From the NCBI RefSeq assembly GCF_049639735.1, contig NZ_JBEVVA010000003.1, positions 62,001-126,000 of the forward strand: a stretch of 64,000 bases of DNA. Reading direction: 5' to 3'. The notes below the pieces were generated by a model. It did not search any database and was not told the DNA's origin. It saw nothing but the letters and a program-made list of their open reading frames with translations. Source of the stretch: Elusimicrobium simillimum (GTDB taxonomy: Bacteria > Elusimicrobiota > Elusimicrobia > Elusimicrobiales > Elusimicrobiaceae). Below, piece by piece: positions 7,549 to 16,359 of the stretch (the stretch's first letter is position 1; each line of letters starts with the position of its first letter). Made by a program: the position numbers and the translations under genes.

Positions 7549-8688
7549 ATGGCAAAAAAGACACAAAAGGACTTTTTAAATCCTAAAGAATTAATTAAAC
7601 ACATCGATATTAAAAAGTACAACGTGGTTAACATGGTTGAAGACTTTAGTAATATGGCATACTCTTCAAGAGATCTGGCAAGAGCAAGCAAAATTTACAA
7701 CATGATGCTTACAGATAAAAACTGCGCGGTTATTTTGTGTTTAGCCGGTTCATTAGTCTCAGCCGGTCTCAAAAAAATTATCGTAGACATGATTGAAAAC
7801 AACATGGTTGACGCCATTGTATCCACAGGCGCAAACATTGTTGACCAGGACTTTTTTGAAGCCCTCGGGTACAAACATTACAAAGGCGACCAGCATAACG
7901 CTGACGACAACCTGCTCAGAGACCTGCACATAGACAGAATTTACGACACATACATCAACGAAGACGAACTGAAAGTGTGCGACGAAACAATACACAAAAT
8001 TCTTAACACGCTAGAGCCCCGCCCCTACTCTTCCAGAGAAATAGTTTGGGAAATGGGCCGCTGGTTAGAAGCTAAAAAGAAAGGCGCTGGCAGCATAACC
8101 TTAGCCGCCTACAAAAAAGGCGTGCCGATATTTGTGCCCGCTTTTGCTGACTGCTCAGCCGGCTTCGGCTTTGTCGCGCACCAGACAGAAAACCCTGTTT
8201 GGCACGTAACGCTTGACGGCGCTAAAGACTTTTTAGAACTTACAAAAATCAAAATACACGCTAAAGAAACAGGCCTCTTAATGTGCGCCGGCGGCGTGCC
8301 TAAGAACTTTGTACAGGACACAGTGGTAGCGGCGGAAATTTTGGGCCAGGACTCACCCATGCACAAATACGCCGTGCAAATCACAGTTGCCGATGAAAGA
8401 GACGGCGCCCTTTCAGGCTCCACCCTTAAAGAAGCTTCTTCATGGGGCAAAGTATCCACCGCTCTTGAGCAGATGGTATACGCGGAATGCACCATGGCGC
8501 TGCCTTTAATAGCGGGCTATGCTTACCACAAGAAAGCGTGGAAAGCCAGAAAAGGTTTTAACTACATAAAATTCTTACAGAATGAAGACCTTAAAATAGC
8601 AAAGCTGGTTGCCAAAGAACTTGGCGGCTGCGGTTGCGGTTGTGAAGACAAACCCGCAAAACCGGCTAAAAAAGCTAAAAAGAAATAA
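7549..8688 (+). CDS. Deoxyhypusine synthase-like protein
   Basis: 379 residues of the DHS fold. Recognisable blocks: CLAGSLVSAGLKKI and DAIVSTGANIVDQDF (NAD/spermidine-binding N-terminal half), PIFVPAFADCSAGFG, and GSTLKEASSWGKVS, in which Lys301 matches the catalytic lysine of deoxyhypusine synthase. The eukaryotic/archaeal substrate, eIF5A, is absent from bacteria; bacterial relatives are thought to make polyamines (homospermidine-like reaction) or have unknown targets. The tail is unusual: GGCGCGCED followed by a Lys/Pro/Ala-rich stretch ending KKAKKK. GGAG lies 11 bases before the ATG, and a strong terminator follows. No polyamine gene is adjacent. Confidence 0.88.
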   Translation: MAKKTQKDFLNPKELIKHIDIKKYNVVNMVEDFSNMAYSSRDLARASKIYNMMLTDKNCAVILCLAGSLVSAGLKKIIVDMIENNMVDAIVSTGANIVDQDFFEALGYKHYKGDQHNADDNLLRDLHIDRIYDTYINEDELKVCDETIHKILNTLEPRPYSSREIVWEMGRWLEAKKKGAGSITLAAYKKGVPIFVPAFADCSAGFGFVAHQTENPVWHVTLDGAKDFLELTKIKIHAKETGLLMCAGGVPKNFVQDTVVAAEILGQDSPMHKYAVQITVADERDGALSGSTLKEASSWGKVSTALEQMVYAECTMALPLIAGYAYHKKAWKARKGFNYIKFLQNEDLKIAKLVAKELGGCGCGCEDKPAKPAKKAKKK

Positions 8689-8700
8689 GTTTATTTAAAC

Positions 8701-8730
8701 AAAAACCCCCGCCAAACGGCGGGGGTTTTT
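8701..8730 (+). terminator. Rho-independent terminator
   Basis: Stem AAAAACCCCCGCC / GGCGGGGGTTTTT with AAAC loop, then TATT, just after the DHS-like gene. Confidence 0.92.
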
Positions 8731-8811
8731 TATTATTTTGCCTCTAAACAAATTTGAGCTAATATGCTATGCTTGTGTTGAGATAATCTATATTACATAC
8801 ACGGGGCAAAT

Positions 8812-9834
8812 ATGAAATCACTAAAATACGTCACAAAATACGCGTTTATTATATTTTCTGTTTTATTTTTAGCGTCGGCCGCGCACGCTAACGTGCAGGC
8901 GGCAAAAACCTTAGCCGTACAAAAACGCCTTAGCAAAAACCCTTACTGGGCAAAGCTTTTACATTATAACGGCAATAAAAGCGAGGTAATTTCACAATCT
9001 TTCTTTATCTCTCCCAAAGGCATGACTGACCCCGCGGCCGAACTTAACGCTACCATAGACGCCATTTATTCAGATAAAAAAGAAAATCACCCATCCTGCC
9101 TGTTCCCGTTAAGAACACAATGGATTAAAGAACAGTTAATGATAACCGACGCGCCAGAACCAAAATGCGGGCAGCTAGAGGAATATCTTAAATACACTCA
9201 CCCTAAATCAATTTCGCTTTTTTATATAAGCCCGGAATCGTTTTCATTTAAAAACCTGTTCGGCCACTTGGGCCTTAGAATAAACAGAACAGAAGGAGCC
9301 TCCGGCGATAACACTTGCTGTTACGTGTCAAATATGGAAACAGAAGCAACGCCTGTTACCGTTTACAGAAGCGTAACAGGCGGGCACAGCGGCAGTTTTT
9401 CCATGACGTCATTTGACGATATAGCCAAAATGTTTAATATTGAGCAAGACAGGGATATTTGGGAATATGATTTAAACCTTACGCAGGAACAAGTTAATAA
9501 AGTTGTTTTACACGTATGGGAACTTAGAAACGCCGAAACAAGACACAGTTTACTATCGCTAAACGGCGCGCAGGCTGTGGAAAGAATATTAATGGTGGCG
9601 GTGCCTGATTTGGCAAAGAGTTCTATTCTGCGAGACACCCCTATAACCATGACAAAAAAATTAAATGAAAAAGGTTTAATTATAGGAGAGGCGCACCACC
9701 CCAGAATATCCAAACAAACCGCCGCGCCGGCGCCCCAAAAACCCGCTAAACCAAAAGTGGAACTGGCCCCTGTAACCACAGATGACCAACCCACATATAA
9801 TGTATACGTACCTATAGAAGACCAATCCCCTTAA
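8812..9834 (+). CDS. DUF4105 (Lnb-type) periplasmic protein, N-terminal part of a frameshifted gene
   Basis: 340 residues with a signal peptide (about 1-26, ending AAHA). It matches the DUF4105/Lnb N-terminal periplasmic domain: WAKLLHYNG, FFISPKGMTDPAAELNATI, a FGHLGLRI motif, GGHSGSF and RDIWEYDLNLTQEQV. Family members continue into an outer-membrane-like C-terminal domain; here a TAA stops translation at 9832. The continuation (LNAHDPARVDVSYGY) is found one frame back, directly after a CCCC tract at 9827-9830, so this looks like one gene broken by loss of a single C. Function of the family is not established; a role in envelope lipid or peptide processing is suggested by the conserved His residues. 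Confidence 0.75.
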   Translation: MKSLKYVTKYAFIIFSVLFLASAAHANVQAAKTLAVQKRLSKNPYWAKLLHYNGNKSEVISQSFFISPKGMTDPAAELNATIDAIYSDKKENHPSCLFPLRTQWIKEQLMITDAPEPKCGQLEEYLKYTHPKSISLFYISPESFSFKNLFGHLGLRINRTEGASGDNTCCYVSNMETEATPVTVYRSVTGGHSGSFSMTSFDDIAKMFNIEQDRDIWEYDLNLTQEQVNKVVLHVWELRNAETRHSLLSLNGAQAVERILMVAVPDLAKSSILRDTPITMTKKLNEKGLIIGEAHHPRISKQTAAPAPQKPAKPKVELAPVTTDDQPTYNVYVPIEDQSP

Positions 9835-9854
9835 ACGCGCACGACCCAGCCCGC

Positions 9855-10496
9855 GTGGACGTATCTTACGGTTACAGCCGCTACCGCGACACCGGGTTTG
9901 TAAAATTAAAATTCAGCGCGTTTTCCCATGACCTTATGGATAACGAAGCAGGCTACCCCCATAAGCTTAACCTTAAACTTATGGATGTGCAGCTTAAATA
10001 TTATCCGTCTCCGGAAAACTTTGACTTTAGTGTTGCTTTTCTGTCTTTATCGGCCTTGCCATACTTTGACAGGTTTTCCAACAAATTATCTTTTTCAAGC
10101 ATGCTTGGCTACTATTATGATAAAGAAAATTACAGCGGGGCCAGAAGCAAAGGCCTTGAGTTTAAAAACAACTTTGGTTTAACGCTGCCGCTTGGCAAAA
10201 TGGCTGATTTCTCTGCCCTTATCAAGGCGGACGCCGAGGCCAACAACTCCTCTAACGGTTATTACCTGGGCACCGGCGCTCTTGGCAGGCTTGTAATAAA
10301 CTGGGACACTTCCTTAAAAACAGCTATTGAATATCATTACGAGGTAGGCACAGACGGCCACTACGCCAAAAGCGACTACCTTACAGCCGCGCAAAGCGTG
10401 TATTTGTCAAAAAACTTAAGTTTATTTGGCAATTATAAATATAAATTTAGAGATGACGCCTACATTTTTGACGCAGGCCTCTCGCTGTATTTTTAA
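9855..10496 (+). CDS. C-terminal barrel-like part of the frameshifted DUF4105 gene
   Basis: Open from at least 9828 in this frame; a GTG at 9855 is the first plausible start, giving 213 residues, but I see no ribosome-binding site and believe it is the downstream half of the gene at 8812. The sequence (FSAFSHDLMDNEAGYPHKLN, then alternating aromatic strands ending in GLSLYF) matches the C-terminal domain of DUF4105 proteins and ends with a terminal Phe like outer-membrane barrels. If not rejoined by frameshifting it lacks a signal peptide and would stay in the cytoplasm, hence probably non-functional alone. Confidence 0.65.
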   Translation: MDVSYGYSRYRDTGFVKLKFSAFSHDLMDNEAGYPHKLNLKLMDVQLKYYPSPENFDFSVAFLSLSALPYFDRFSNKLSFSSMLGYYYDKENYSGARSKGLEFKNNFGLTLPLGKMADFSALIKADAEANNSSNGYYLGTGALGRLVINWDTSLKTAIEYHYEVGTDGHYAKSDYLTAAQSVYLSKNLSLFGNYKYKFRDDAYIFDAGLSLYF

Positions 10497-10522
10497 CGCT
10501 CAAAAATTGCTAAGATAATATT

Positions 10523-11350
10523 ATGAAAAGGGTATTATTATTAGCTGTTTTGCTGTTGCCGGTATATGGCGCGGCGCAGGTGTCCGTATCCGCCGTTACG
10601 GGCGAGAGCGGGTTTGCCGCGGTGCGCGGTTCTCTGGCGTATCAGTACGACGAAAATCTTACAATAACACCTAAATATTCTTATTATAAAGATACTGATG
10701 AATCCCCCAGTATAAACAAATTCGGCCTTAGGCTTGATTACCAGCCTAACAGAATAGCCTTTGGCGTAGAGGGCGGGTTCGTCCCCAGAAAAAACGGCTA
10801 CCTCAATTATTCCGCCGAGGGCGACATAAAGTATTACCTGGTAGGCCGCACAAAAACCTGGTATGAAATGATTTACCTTGGCGTTGCCGGCAAATATCTA
10901 AGACACGAGCAAAGGCCCGGCTATTTTGACACAGGCAACAACGCTATAGCGGACTATGAGCTGGACGAATACAGGCCCAGCGTTATGGCCGGCGCCACAA
11001 TCAAACCCGTTAAAATAAGAACTGTTTTTGCAAAAGCATATTTTAGTGAAGACCCGCCCGAAGTTGGCAATGTATGGATAGATATGCCGTACTTTGTTAC
11101 GGTTAACCGCTCTTTTTTAGATTATTACTGGGATACTTACGCCGTATTCCCCACGGAATATTTTGACCTGCACAGCAGCTATTCTCTTTCTAAGGAATAC
11201 TGGGCTAGTAATGATTACCAGTCTGTTAACGCCGGTCTTACAATTAAACTTTGGGGCGTTTCAGTCACGGGCAATGTGGAAATAAGAGATATTGATTCCT
11301 CTAAAAGAAGAACTTATTATTCTCTCTCATCCAGCTTATATTTTAAATAA
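10523..11350 (+). CDS. Probable outer-membrane beta-barrel protein
   Basis: 275 residues with signal peptide (about 1-18, cleavage near GAAQ) followed by regularly spaced amphipathic strands rich in Tyr (LTITPKYSYYKD, KFGLRLDYQ, YYSLSSSLYFK) as in a 10-14-strand barrel. No named family is recognised. The start is preceded by AT-rich DNA (TAAGAT six bases before ATG) and no Shine-Dalgarno, so a leaderless message is possible. It follows the DUF4105 gene, itself barrel-like, and precedes a DoxX-family gene by 9 bp; the three may be one envelope unit. Confidence 0.6.
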   Translation: MKRVLLLAVLLLPVYGAAQVSVSAVTGESGFAAVRGSLAYQYDENLTITPKYSYYKDTDESPSINKFGLRLDYQPNRIAFGVEGGFVPRKNGYLNYSAEGDIKYYLVGRTKTWYEMIYLGVAGKYLRHEQRPGYFDTGNNAIADYELDEYRPSVMAGATIKPVKIRTVFAKAYFSEDPPEVGNVWIDMPYFVTVNRSFLDYYWDTYAVFPTEYFDLHSSYSLSKEYWASNDYQSVNAGLTIKLWGVSVTGNVEIRDIDSSKRRTYYSLSSSLYFK

Positions 11351-11359
11351 TGAGGGCTT

Positions 11360-11806
11360 ATGAAGATACAGACAGAATGCCGCTGCGTAGTAGATGAAAC
11401 CATGTTCTCTATAGCCATGCTTATATCCCGTTTGTTAGTTTCGGGCGCGGTGCTTTATTTTGTTATCGGCATAATGCTTAATTTTAGAACGCTGGCGCAT
11501 AATTACGCCGCGCTTACCGGCTTTGCAGTGCCCTCAGGCGTGGTAATCGTATTGTGTCTGCTGGCATTATGTGCGTGCTTTGCGCTGCTGCTGGGGTATA
11601 GAACACGGGCGGCGGCAATTGGCGTAATAGTTTTTAATATAATTAACGGCTTCTTTTTTAACGCGGGCCATACAAATATGGTGTTTTTGTTTTTTATCCT
11701 TTTATCTTTGGCCCCGCTTATAACTGTAATACTTTTAGGCCCCGGCAAATACAGCCTGGACTTTAGAAAAGCAGTTATAGAGTCTAAACAATTTTTAAGT
11801 AAATAA
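11360..11806 (+). CDS. DoxX-like four-helix membrane protein
   Basis: 148 residues with about four transmembrane helices (about 15-40, 55-75, 85-105, 112-130) and the DoxX-type ending GPGKYSLD. DoxX proteins are small integral membrane proteins of poorly defined redox or stress roles. The first 14 residues contain two Cys (ECRCVVDE). An ATG 12 residues downstream (MFSIAMLISR) is an alternative start. A dnaX gene starts 12 bp after the stop. Confidence 0.7.
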   Translation: MKIQTECRCVVDETMFSIAMLISRLLVSGAVLYFVIGIMLNFRTLAHNYAALTGFAVPSGVVIVLCLLALCACFALLLGYRTRAAAIGVIVFNIINGFFFNAGHTNMVFLFFILLSLAPLITVILLGPGKYSLDFRKAVIESKQFLSK

Positions 11807-11818
11807 CCGGAGTAAATA

Positions 11819-13747
11819 ATGGACATGTTTAATGATTCCGACAGGTACGTCAGCCTGTCTAACAAATACAGGCCGCAGACTTTTGAGGATATGGTCGGCC
11901 AAGAAACCATATCAAAAACTTTAACCAACGCTATTAAACTTAACCGCATTGGCCACGCCTACCTGTTCTACGGGCCCAGAGGCTGCGGTAAAACAACGTC
12001 CGCCAGAATTTTTGCAAAAGCGCTTAACTGCACAGGCCACGGCGACAAACCTACCCCCACGCCTTGCGGCAAATGCCCGCAATGTCTTGAAATTGCCGCC
12101 GGCTCAGACATGGACGTATTAGAGCTGGACGCCGCGTCTAACACGCAGGTTGAAAAAATAAGAGAAGTTATTATAGACACAGTGTCACTCGCCGCGTCGC
12201 GCGACCGTTTTAAAGTTTTTATTCTGGACGAAGTACACATGCTTTCAGACAGTTCTTTTAACGCTTTACTTAAAACTATTGAGGAACCGCCGTCTCACGT
12301 AGTTTTTATTTTAGCCACTACAGAAAAACACAAAGTGCCGGCCACGATTTCAAGCCGCTGCCAAACCTTCCGCTTCAGGCCTATTACGCAAGAAGATATT
12401 GCCGCGCACCTTGCCGGTTTAGCTAAAAAAGAAAATATTAATATAGAACCCAAAGCGCTTGCCGTTATAGCGGCGCAGGCGGGCGGGGCGCTGCGCGACG
12501 CGCTTACCATGATGGACCGTGCGATATCGTTTTCAGACGGTGTTATAACAGAAGCTTTAGTTATAGACATGCTTGGTTTAATGCCTGAAGATATTTTAAA
12601 AGCGGCAGTAAGCGCTTTACTTAAAAAAGATTCCAGCGCCATGCACGCCGTTTTTGAAACTATCGATAAAGAAGGCTATGACCCGCTGTCATTTTTACGT
12701 GATTTAAAAAATACGCTTGGCAACATTTTCTACCTAAGCATAGGCCACGGCAGCGAGCCGTTTGCGGGCGCTAAAGAAATGGCGCAGTCCTCCTCACCCG
12801 CTTTTATAGCCGCGTTTACAAGAAAGATTAACAAAGTTATAGAAGAAACCAAATTTGCCGACACCCCGCTTATTACCGCCGAAGTAGGTTTGTTTACGGT
12901 AATGGACTCCTGCATAGACATTGACGCTTTTATCAAACGTCTTGAACAGCTGGAAAGCGCTATAGAAGGCGGCGCGTTTGATAATATAGAAAAAAAAACT
13001 TTAAATAGCGCGCCCGCGCAGGAACCACAGCCAACCGTGGCTGAAGTAGTAATAACGCCAAAAGAAGTTACCGCCACAGCTAAAGTAGAACCATTGGAAG
13101 AACCAAAACCTAAAGCCACCAAGGTGGCGCACGCCAAAATAGCGGAGCCTATCCCCGCTATTGCGCCCAAAAGAGCGCCCGCTTTACTTAAAAAAGCGCA
13201 GGCAACCAACGAAGACTACCAAAAATTTAAAATAAGTTTTAAAGATAACTTTTTTATCTTTGACGCGCTTAACAACTGCACACCAAATATTGACGGCGAC
13301 ACCTGGACATTAACGTTTAATTCAGCCAACAGCTTTTACGCAACGGCTTTAAAGGTAAAAATAGCTGAGTTGGAAGAAAAAGCGCAAGAACTTTTTAACA
13401 AAAACCTTGATTTTGTTTTTGTGGCTGACGCAACACCTGCAATAACTAAAGCCGAAGTTAAAAAGACAGAAGCTAAACCCGTATTTAAACCCACATTTAA
13501 AGTAAACGCCGAAGCAGCGCCTCTGACGACGGCCGCGCCCGAAGCGGGAACAAAAACATATTTCCAATCTTCCGCGCCCGCGCCGCAGCCAAAAGAAGAC
13601 GGGCAAAAAATAATTTATAAAGAAGAACCTTTTGTTAAGGCGGACTTTTCGGCCGAGTTTGACGCCCCCGCAGCGTCGCTTAACCGTGAAGTACCCGCTT
13701 ATGTAAAAAATATTTTAAACATTATTCCCGGTGAGGTTATAAGTTAA
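11819..13747 (+). CDS. dnaX: DNA polymerase III tau (and probably gamma) subunit
   Basis: 642-residue clamp-loader ATPase. Walker A GPRGCGKTT (52-60), zinc module CGKCPQC, Walker B DEVHML, sensor I ATTE and SRC motif SSRCQTF are all intact, in contrast to the delta' protein. Domain III ends near residue 385; after that comes a long Ala/Pro/Lys/Glu-rich linker and a C-terminal domain (IV-V) as in tau. At 12990-12998, codons 391-394, is an A9 tract: slippage either way stops within four codons, giving a gamma-like product of about 393-396 residues. ATG is preceded by a weak CGGAG. The stop overlaps recR start (TTAATG), a conserved arrangement. Confidence 0.96.
   Translation: MDMFNDSDRYVSLSNKYRPQTFEDMVGQETISKTLTNAIKLNRIGHAYLFYGPRGCGKTTSARIFAKALNCTGHGDKPTPTPCGKCPQCLEIAAGSDMDVLELDAASNTQVEKIREVIIDTVSLAASRDRFKVFILDEVHMLSDSSFNALLKTIEEPPSHVVFILATTEKHKVPATISSRCQTFRFRPITQEDIAAHLAGLAKKENINIEPKALAVIAAQAGGALRDALTMMDRAISFSDGVITEALVIDMLGLMPEDILKAAVSALLKKDSSAMHAVFETIDKEGYDPLSFLRDLKNTLGNIFYLSIGHGSEPFAGAKEMAQSSSPAFIAAFTRKINKVIEETKFADTPLITAEVGLFTVMDSCIDIDAFIKRLEQLESAIEGGAFDNIEKKTLNSAPAQEPQPTVAEVVITPKEVTATAKVEPLEEPKPKATKVAHAKIAEPIPAIAPKRAPALLKKAQATNEDYQKFKISFKDNFFIFDALNNCTPNIDGDTWTLTFNSANSFYATALKVKIAELEEKAQELFNKNLDFVFVADATPAITKAEVKKTEAKPVFKPTFKVNAEAAPLTTAAPEAGTKTYFQSSAPAPQPKEDGQKIIYKEEPFVKADFSAEFDAPAASLNREVPAYVKNILNIIPGEVIS
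12989..13008 (+). promoter_or_regulatory. Candidate slippage/frameshift site in dnaX
   Basis: G-A9-C: in frame the codons are GAA AAA AAA ACT. The -1 frame reads AAC TTT AAA TAG (stop 13006-13008); the +1 frame reads CTT TAA (stop 13002-13004). A_AAA_AAA is a canonical slippery heptamer, and a similar A9 in Thermus dnaX makes gamma by slippage. Confidence 0.6.
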
Positions 13748-14340
13748 TGAAAAGCTTTGACCGTTTAGTACGCGCTTTAAGACGCTTGCCGGGCGTAGGC
13801 CCCAGGCAGGCCGAGAGGTTTTCTTCCTACTTTTTAAAAACCAGTGAGAGTGAAATAGACGAATTTATTTCATCGCTCAAAGCTCTGCGTGAAAATATTA
13901 AACTATGCTCAATCTGCTATTCTTACAGCGAGGACGGCTCCTGCGCTATATGTGAAGATGACTCGCGCGAGCAGGACACAATTTGCGTAGTAGAAGAACC
14001 GCAGGATATTGAAGCTATTGAGAAAACAGGCGCCTTTAAAGGCCTGTACCACGTACTGCACGGCTCGCTCTCACCCATAGACGGCAGGGGCGTGGAAAAC
14101 ATAAAAATAAGAGAGCTTATTGAGCGTATACATAACTCTATAGAACCTATAAAAGAAGTTATTATAGCCACAGACCCTGACACCGAGGGCGAGACAACCG
14201 CACTATACCTGGCCGACGCGCTGCGCGGTTTAGTAGGCAAAGTTACCCGCATAGGTTACGGCGTGCCGCTGGGCGGGGACTTGGACTATCTTGACGAAAT
14301 GACGCTTGGATACTCACTCAAAGGCCGCACCAAACTATAA
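13747..14340 (+). CDS. recR: Recombination mediator RecR
   Basis: 197 residues, standard size. Helix-hairpin-helix RLPGVGPRQAERF (13-25), zinc finger C54-C57-C66-C69, Toprim domain with CVVEEPQDIEAIE and ATDPDTEGETTALYL, and C-terminal Walker-B-like tail. RecR acts with RecO/RecF to load RecA at gaps. Translationally coupled to dnaX by a one-base overlap; 8 bp before comEC. Confidence 0.96.
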   Translation: MKSFDRLVRALRRLPGVGPRQAERFSSYFLKTSESEIDEFISSLKALRENIKLCSICYSYSEDGSCAICEDDSREQDTICVVEEPQDIEAIEKTGAFKGLYHVLHGSLSPIDGRGVENIKIRELIERIHNSIEPIKEVIIATDPDTEGETTALYLADALRGLVGKVTRIGYGVPLGGDLDYLDEMTLGYSLKGRTKL

Positions 14341-14348
14341 GAGGGCCT

Positions 14349-16256
14349 ATGCACATAGACTATTATAAAAGACCTCTTTTTCTTTTCTTGATATTCTATG
14401 TAATCTTTATTCTTGCCAAACCATCCAACATACCTGACACCGATATTTACTACGACGCGCCTAAAGAAGTTGTAATAACAGGCGTTGTCACACAAAACCC
14501 GCAAACTAAAAACGAGAAAACTACCGCCATAATAAACGTGAAGTCTATTGACGGTATTAAAACAAAATCCCGCACTTATGCCTATATGCCCGAATATTCC
14601 CCGGCGGAGTTTATGGACACTGTTGAGCTGCGCGGCTACCTTAAAAAACCGTTTTCAATTTCTGTTCAAGGCAACTTTGACTGGGCAAAATATTTAGCCA
14701 ACAAAGGCGTTTACACACAACTTAACGCCGATACCGTGGACATTATCAAGCCCGCCCCGCTGCCCGTGCGCGCTTTAAATTATGTTAGAAAAGATATTTT
14801 AAATGTTTTTACAACAAACTTTGACGCGGACTCCGCCGCTATACTTGGCGGCGTGGTGCTGGGTGAAAAAGGGCAAATACCAACCGAACTGCACAAAGCG
14901 TTTAATGATTCGGGCGCAATGCATTTGCTGGTAGCGTCAGGCGCTAATGTGGGGTTTATTACGCTGATAATTTATTATCTTTGCGTGCTTTTTGGCGTTA
15001 AGTATAATTTGCGTTTACCGCTGGCATTAGTATTTGCCGGCATTTACACAGTTCTTGCCGGGGCCGACGCGCCGCTGGTTAGGGCGTACCTTATGACAAT
15101 ATGCGCATCTATCGGTATAAAAGCGGGCAGAAACTCGGGTGCGTTCCACGGGCTGGCCGCGGCGGCTTTAATAATTTTGCTGATTAACCCTAAGAGCATT
15201 AACGACGTCGGCTTTCAAATGTCATTTTTAGCTACAGCCATTATTTTGCTTTCCGTAACTACATTTCGCGTGCCGCCCAAGTGGCCTGTTTATATAAAGG
15301 CGCCGCTTGAAATATTTTTAATTACAACGGCGGTACAGCTTGCGCTGCTGCCTATATATTCCAATATTTTCTACAGGTTTTCAGTTACGGCGGTTGTGTC
15401 AAATATATTTTTGGTGCCGCTGTCCGCCGTGCTAATGGGGCTGGGGTTTTTACTTTACAGCGCAAAAGTTATAGGTGTTAAATTTATATTTAAGGCTGTT
15501 TGGGCAGTTTGCTACGCAGTTCTTTGGCTGTTTAAATTGCTGGTGGATTTCTTTAGTTCTTTCTCGTTTTCCGCGCTGGATATGCCGGCGCTCAGCGTGC
15601 CTGTTGTGGTAATTTTCTTTGTGTGCTTATTCTTTATTTATAACTCAAATATGTTTAAACATAAAAAGATTGTGGTGGCTATTCTTTTAGTAATTATGAC
15701 GGCAAGCATTTTTATAAATCCGTTCAAGCAACGTGATTTTGTTTATATGCTTAACGCTTTTAACCAAAACGCGGTTGTTATAAATATGGACGGCAAAACT
15801 TTTGTAACAAGAAAAGATTTTCCGGATAATATTTTGCAAAACACGCTTTTCTCGCTAGGACTAAGCAAAGCGGATGTGGAGTTCTCCGCTTCCGAAACAC
15901 CGTTAGCGCAAAAACAAATAGTCCCGTTTAAAGACCTTTGGCCGGGTGAAGAAATAACCGAGGGGACCATAAAAATAACAGCGCATTGGGGCATGAATAA
16001 AGGCTACGCCAGAATGTGGGAAAATATAGGATACAGCGGCACGGACAAAGATTCTATTAGCTACACTTTTGAAGCTGAAAACAAAATATTTACAGGCGGG
16101 GAAAATAATTTTATTAAATTTAACGAAGAGCTTATAACCAACGCCAAAAACACCAGCGTATACAAGAGAATCCCCCCTCGCCCTCTTAGGGGAGAGGTCG
16201 AGACGAGCATAGCGAGTCCGGGTGAGGGTGTTATACACAAACATGCGCCGTTATAA
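14349..16256 (+). CDS. comEC: ComEC/Rec2-family DNA-uptake channel, lacking a beta-lactamase domain
   Basis: 635 residues. The N-terminal part has an OB-like DUF4131 region (about 40-130), followed by the Competence domain with about ten transmembrane helices; hallmark FNDSGAMHLLVASGANVGF (about 192-210) is present. ComEC transports single-stranded DNA across the inner membrane. Many ComECs end with a metallo-beta-lactamase domain; here about 150 residues follow the last helix without an HxHxDH motif, so that domain is absent or unrecognisable. The last about 25 codons (PPRPLRGEVETS onward) lie inside an inverted repeat, so the natural C-terminus has been replaced. Follows recR closely; the pilin-like gene at 38 kb could belong to the same uptake or pilus system. 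Confidence 0.88.
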   Translation: MHIDYYKRPLFLFLIFYVIFILAKPSNIPDTDIYYDAPKEVVITGVVTQNPQTKNEKTTAIINVKSIDGIKTKSRTYAYMPEYSPAEFMDTVELRGYLKKPFSISVQGNFDWAKYLANKGVYTQLNADTVDIIKPAPLPVRALNYVRKDILNVFTTNFDADSAAILGGVVLGEKGQIPTELHKAFNDSGAMHLLVASGANVGFITLIIYYLCVLFGVKYNLRLPLALVFAGIYTVLAGADAPLVRAYLMTICASIGIKAGRNSGAFHGLAAAALIILLINPKSINDVGFQMSFLATAIILLSVTTFRVPPKWPVYIKAPLEIFLITTAVQLALLPIYSNIFYRFSVTAVVSNIFLVPLSAVLMGLGFLLYSAKVIGVKFIFKAVWAVCYAVLWLFKLLVDFFSSFSFSALDMPALSVPVVVIFFVCLFFIYNSNMFKHKKIVVAILLVIMTASIFINPFKQRDFVYMLNAFNQNAVVINMDGKTFVTRKDFPDNILQNTLFSLGLSKADVEFSASETPLAQKQIVPFKDLWPGEEITEGTIKITAHWGMNKGYARMWENIGYSGTDKDSISYTFEAENKIFTGGENNFIKFNEELITNAKNTSVYKRIPPRPLRGEVETSIASPGEGVIHKHAPL

Positions 16257-16341
16257 AATAAGTGCCTTTATTGATAACAACTATAGCACCCTCACCCGGA
16301 TTCACTTCGTTCATCTCGACCTCTCCCCTAAGAGGGAGAGG
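16172..16341. repeat. Inverted repeat overlapping the comEC 3' end
   Basis: Left arm about 16172-16231 and right arm about 16287-16341 are complementary over roughly 55 bases: an inner CCCTCACCCGGA unit, a more variable middle, and an outer GACCTCTCCCCTAAGAGGG unit. The centre holds AAATAAGTGCC, a motif seen at several repeat borders here. The left arm is translated as the comEC tail. Confidence 0.85.
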
Positions 16342-16359
16342 AAAAAGCACAAACTTATT

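Noticed and set aside
8109..8495. Antisense frames over conserved genes (for example opposite the DHS-like gene, dnaX, tuf, surA-like gene)
   Set aside because: They mirror codon structure of well-conserved genes, have no ribosome-binding site and no family signature.
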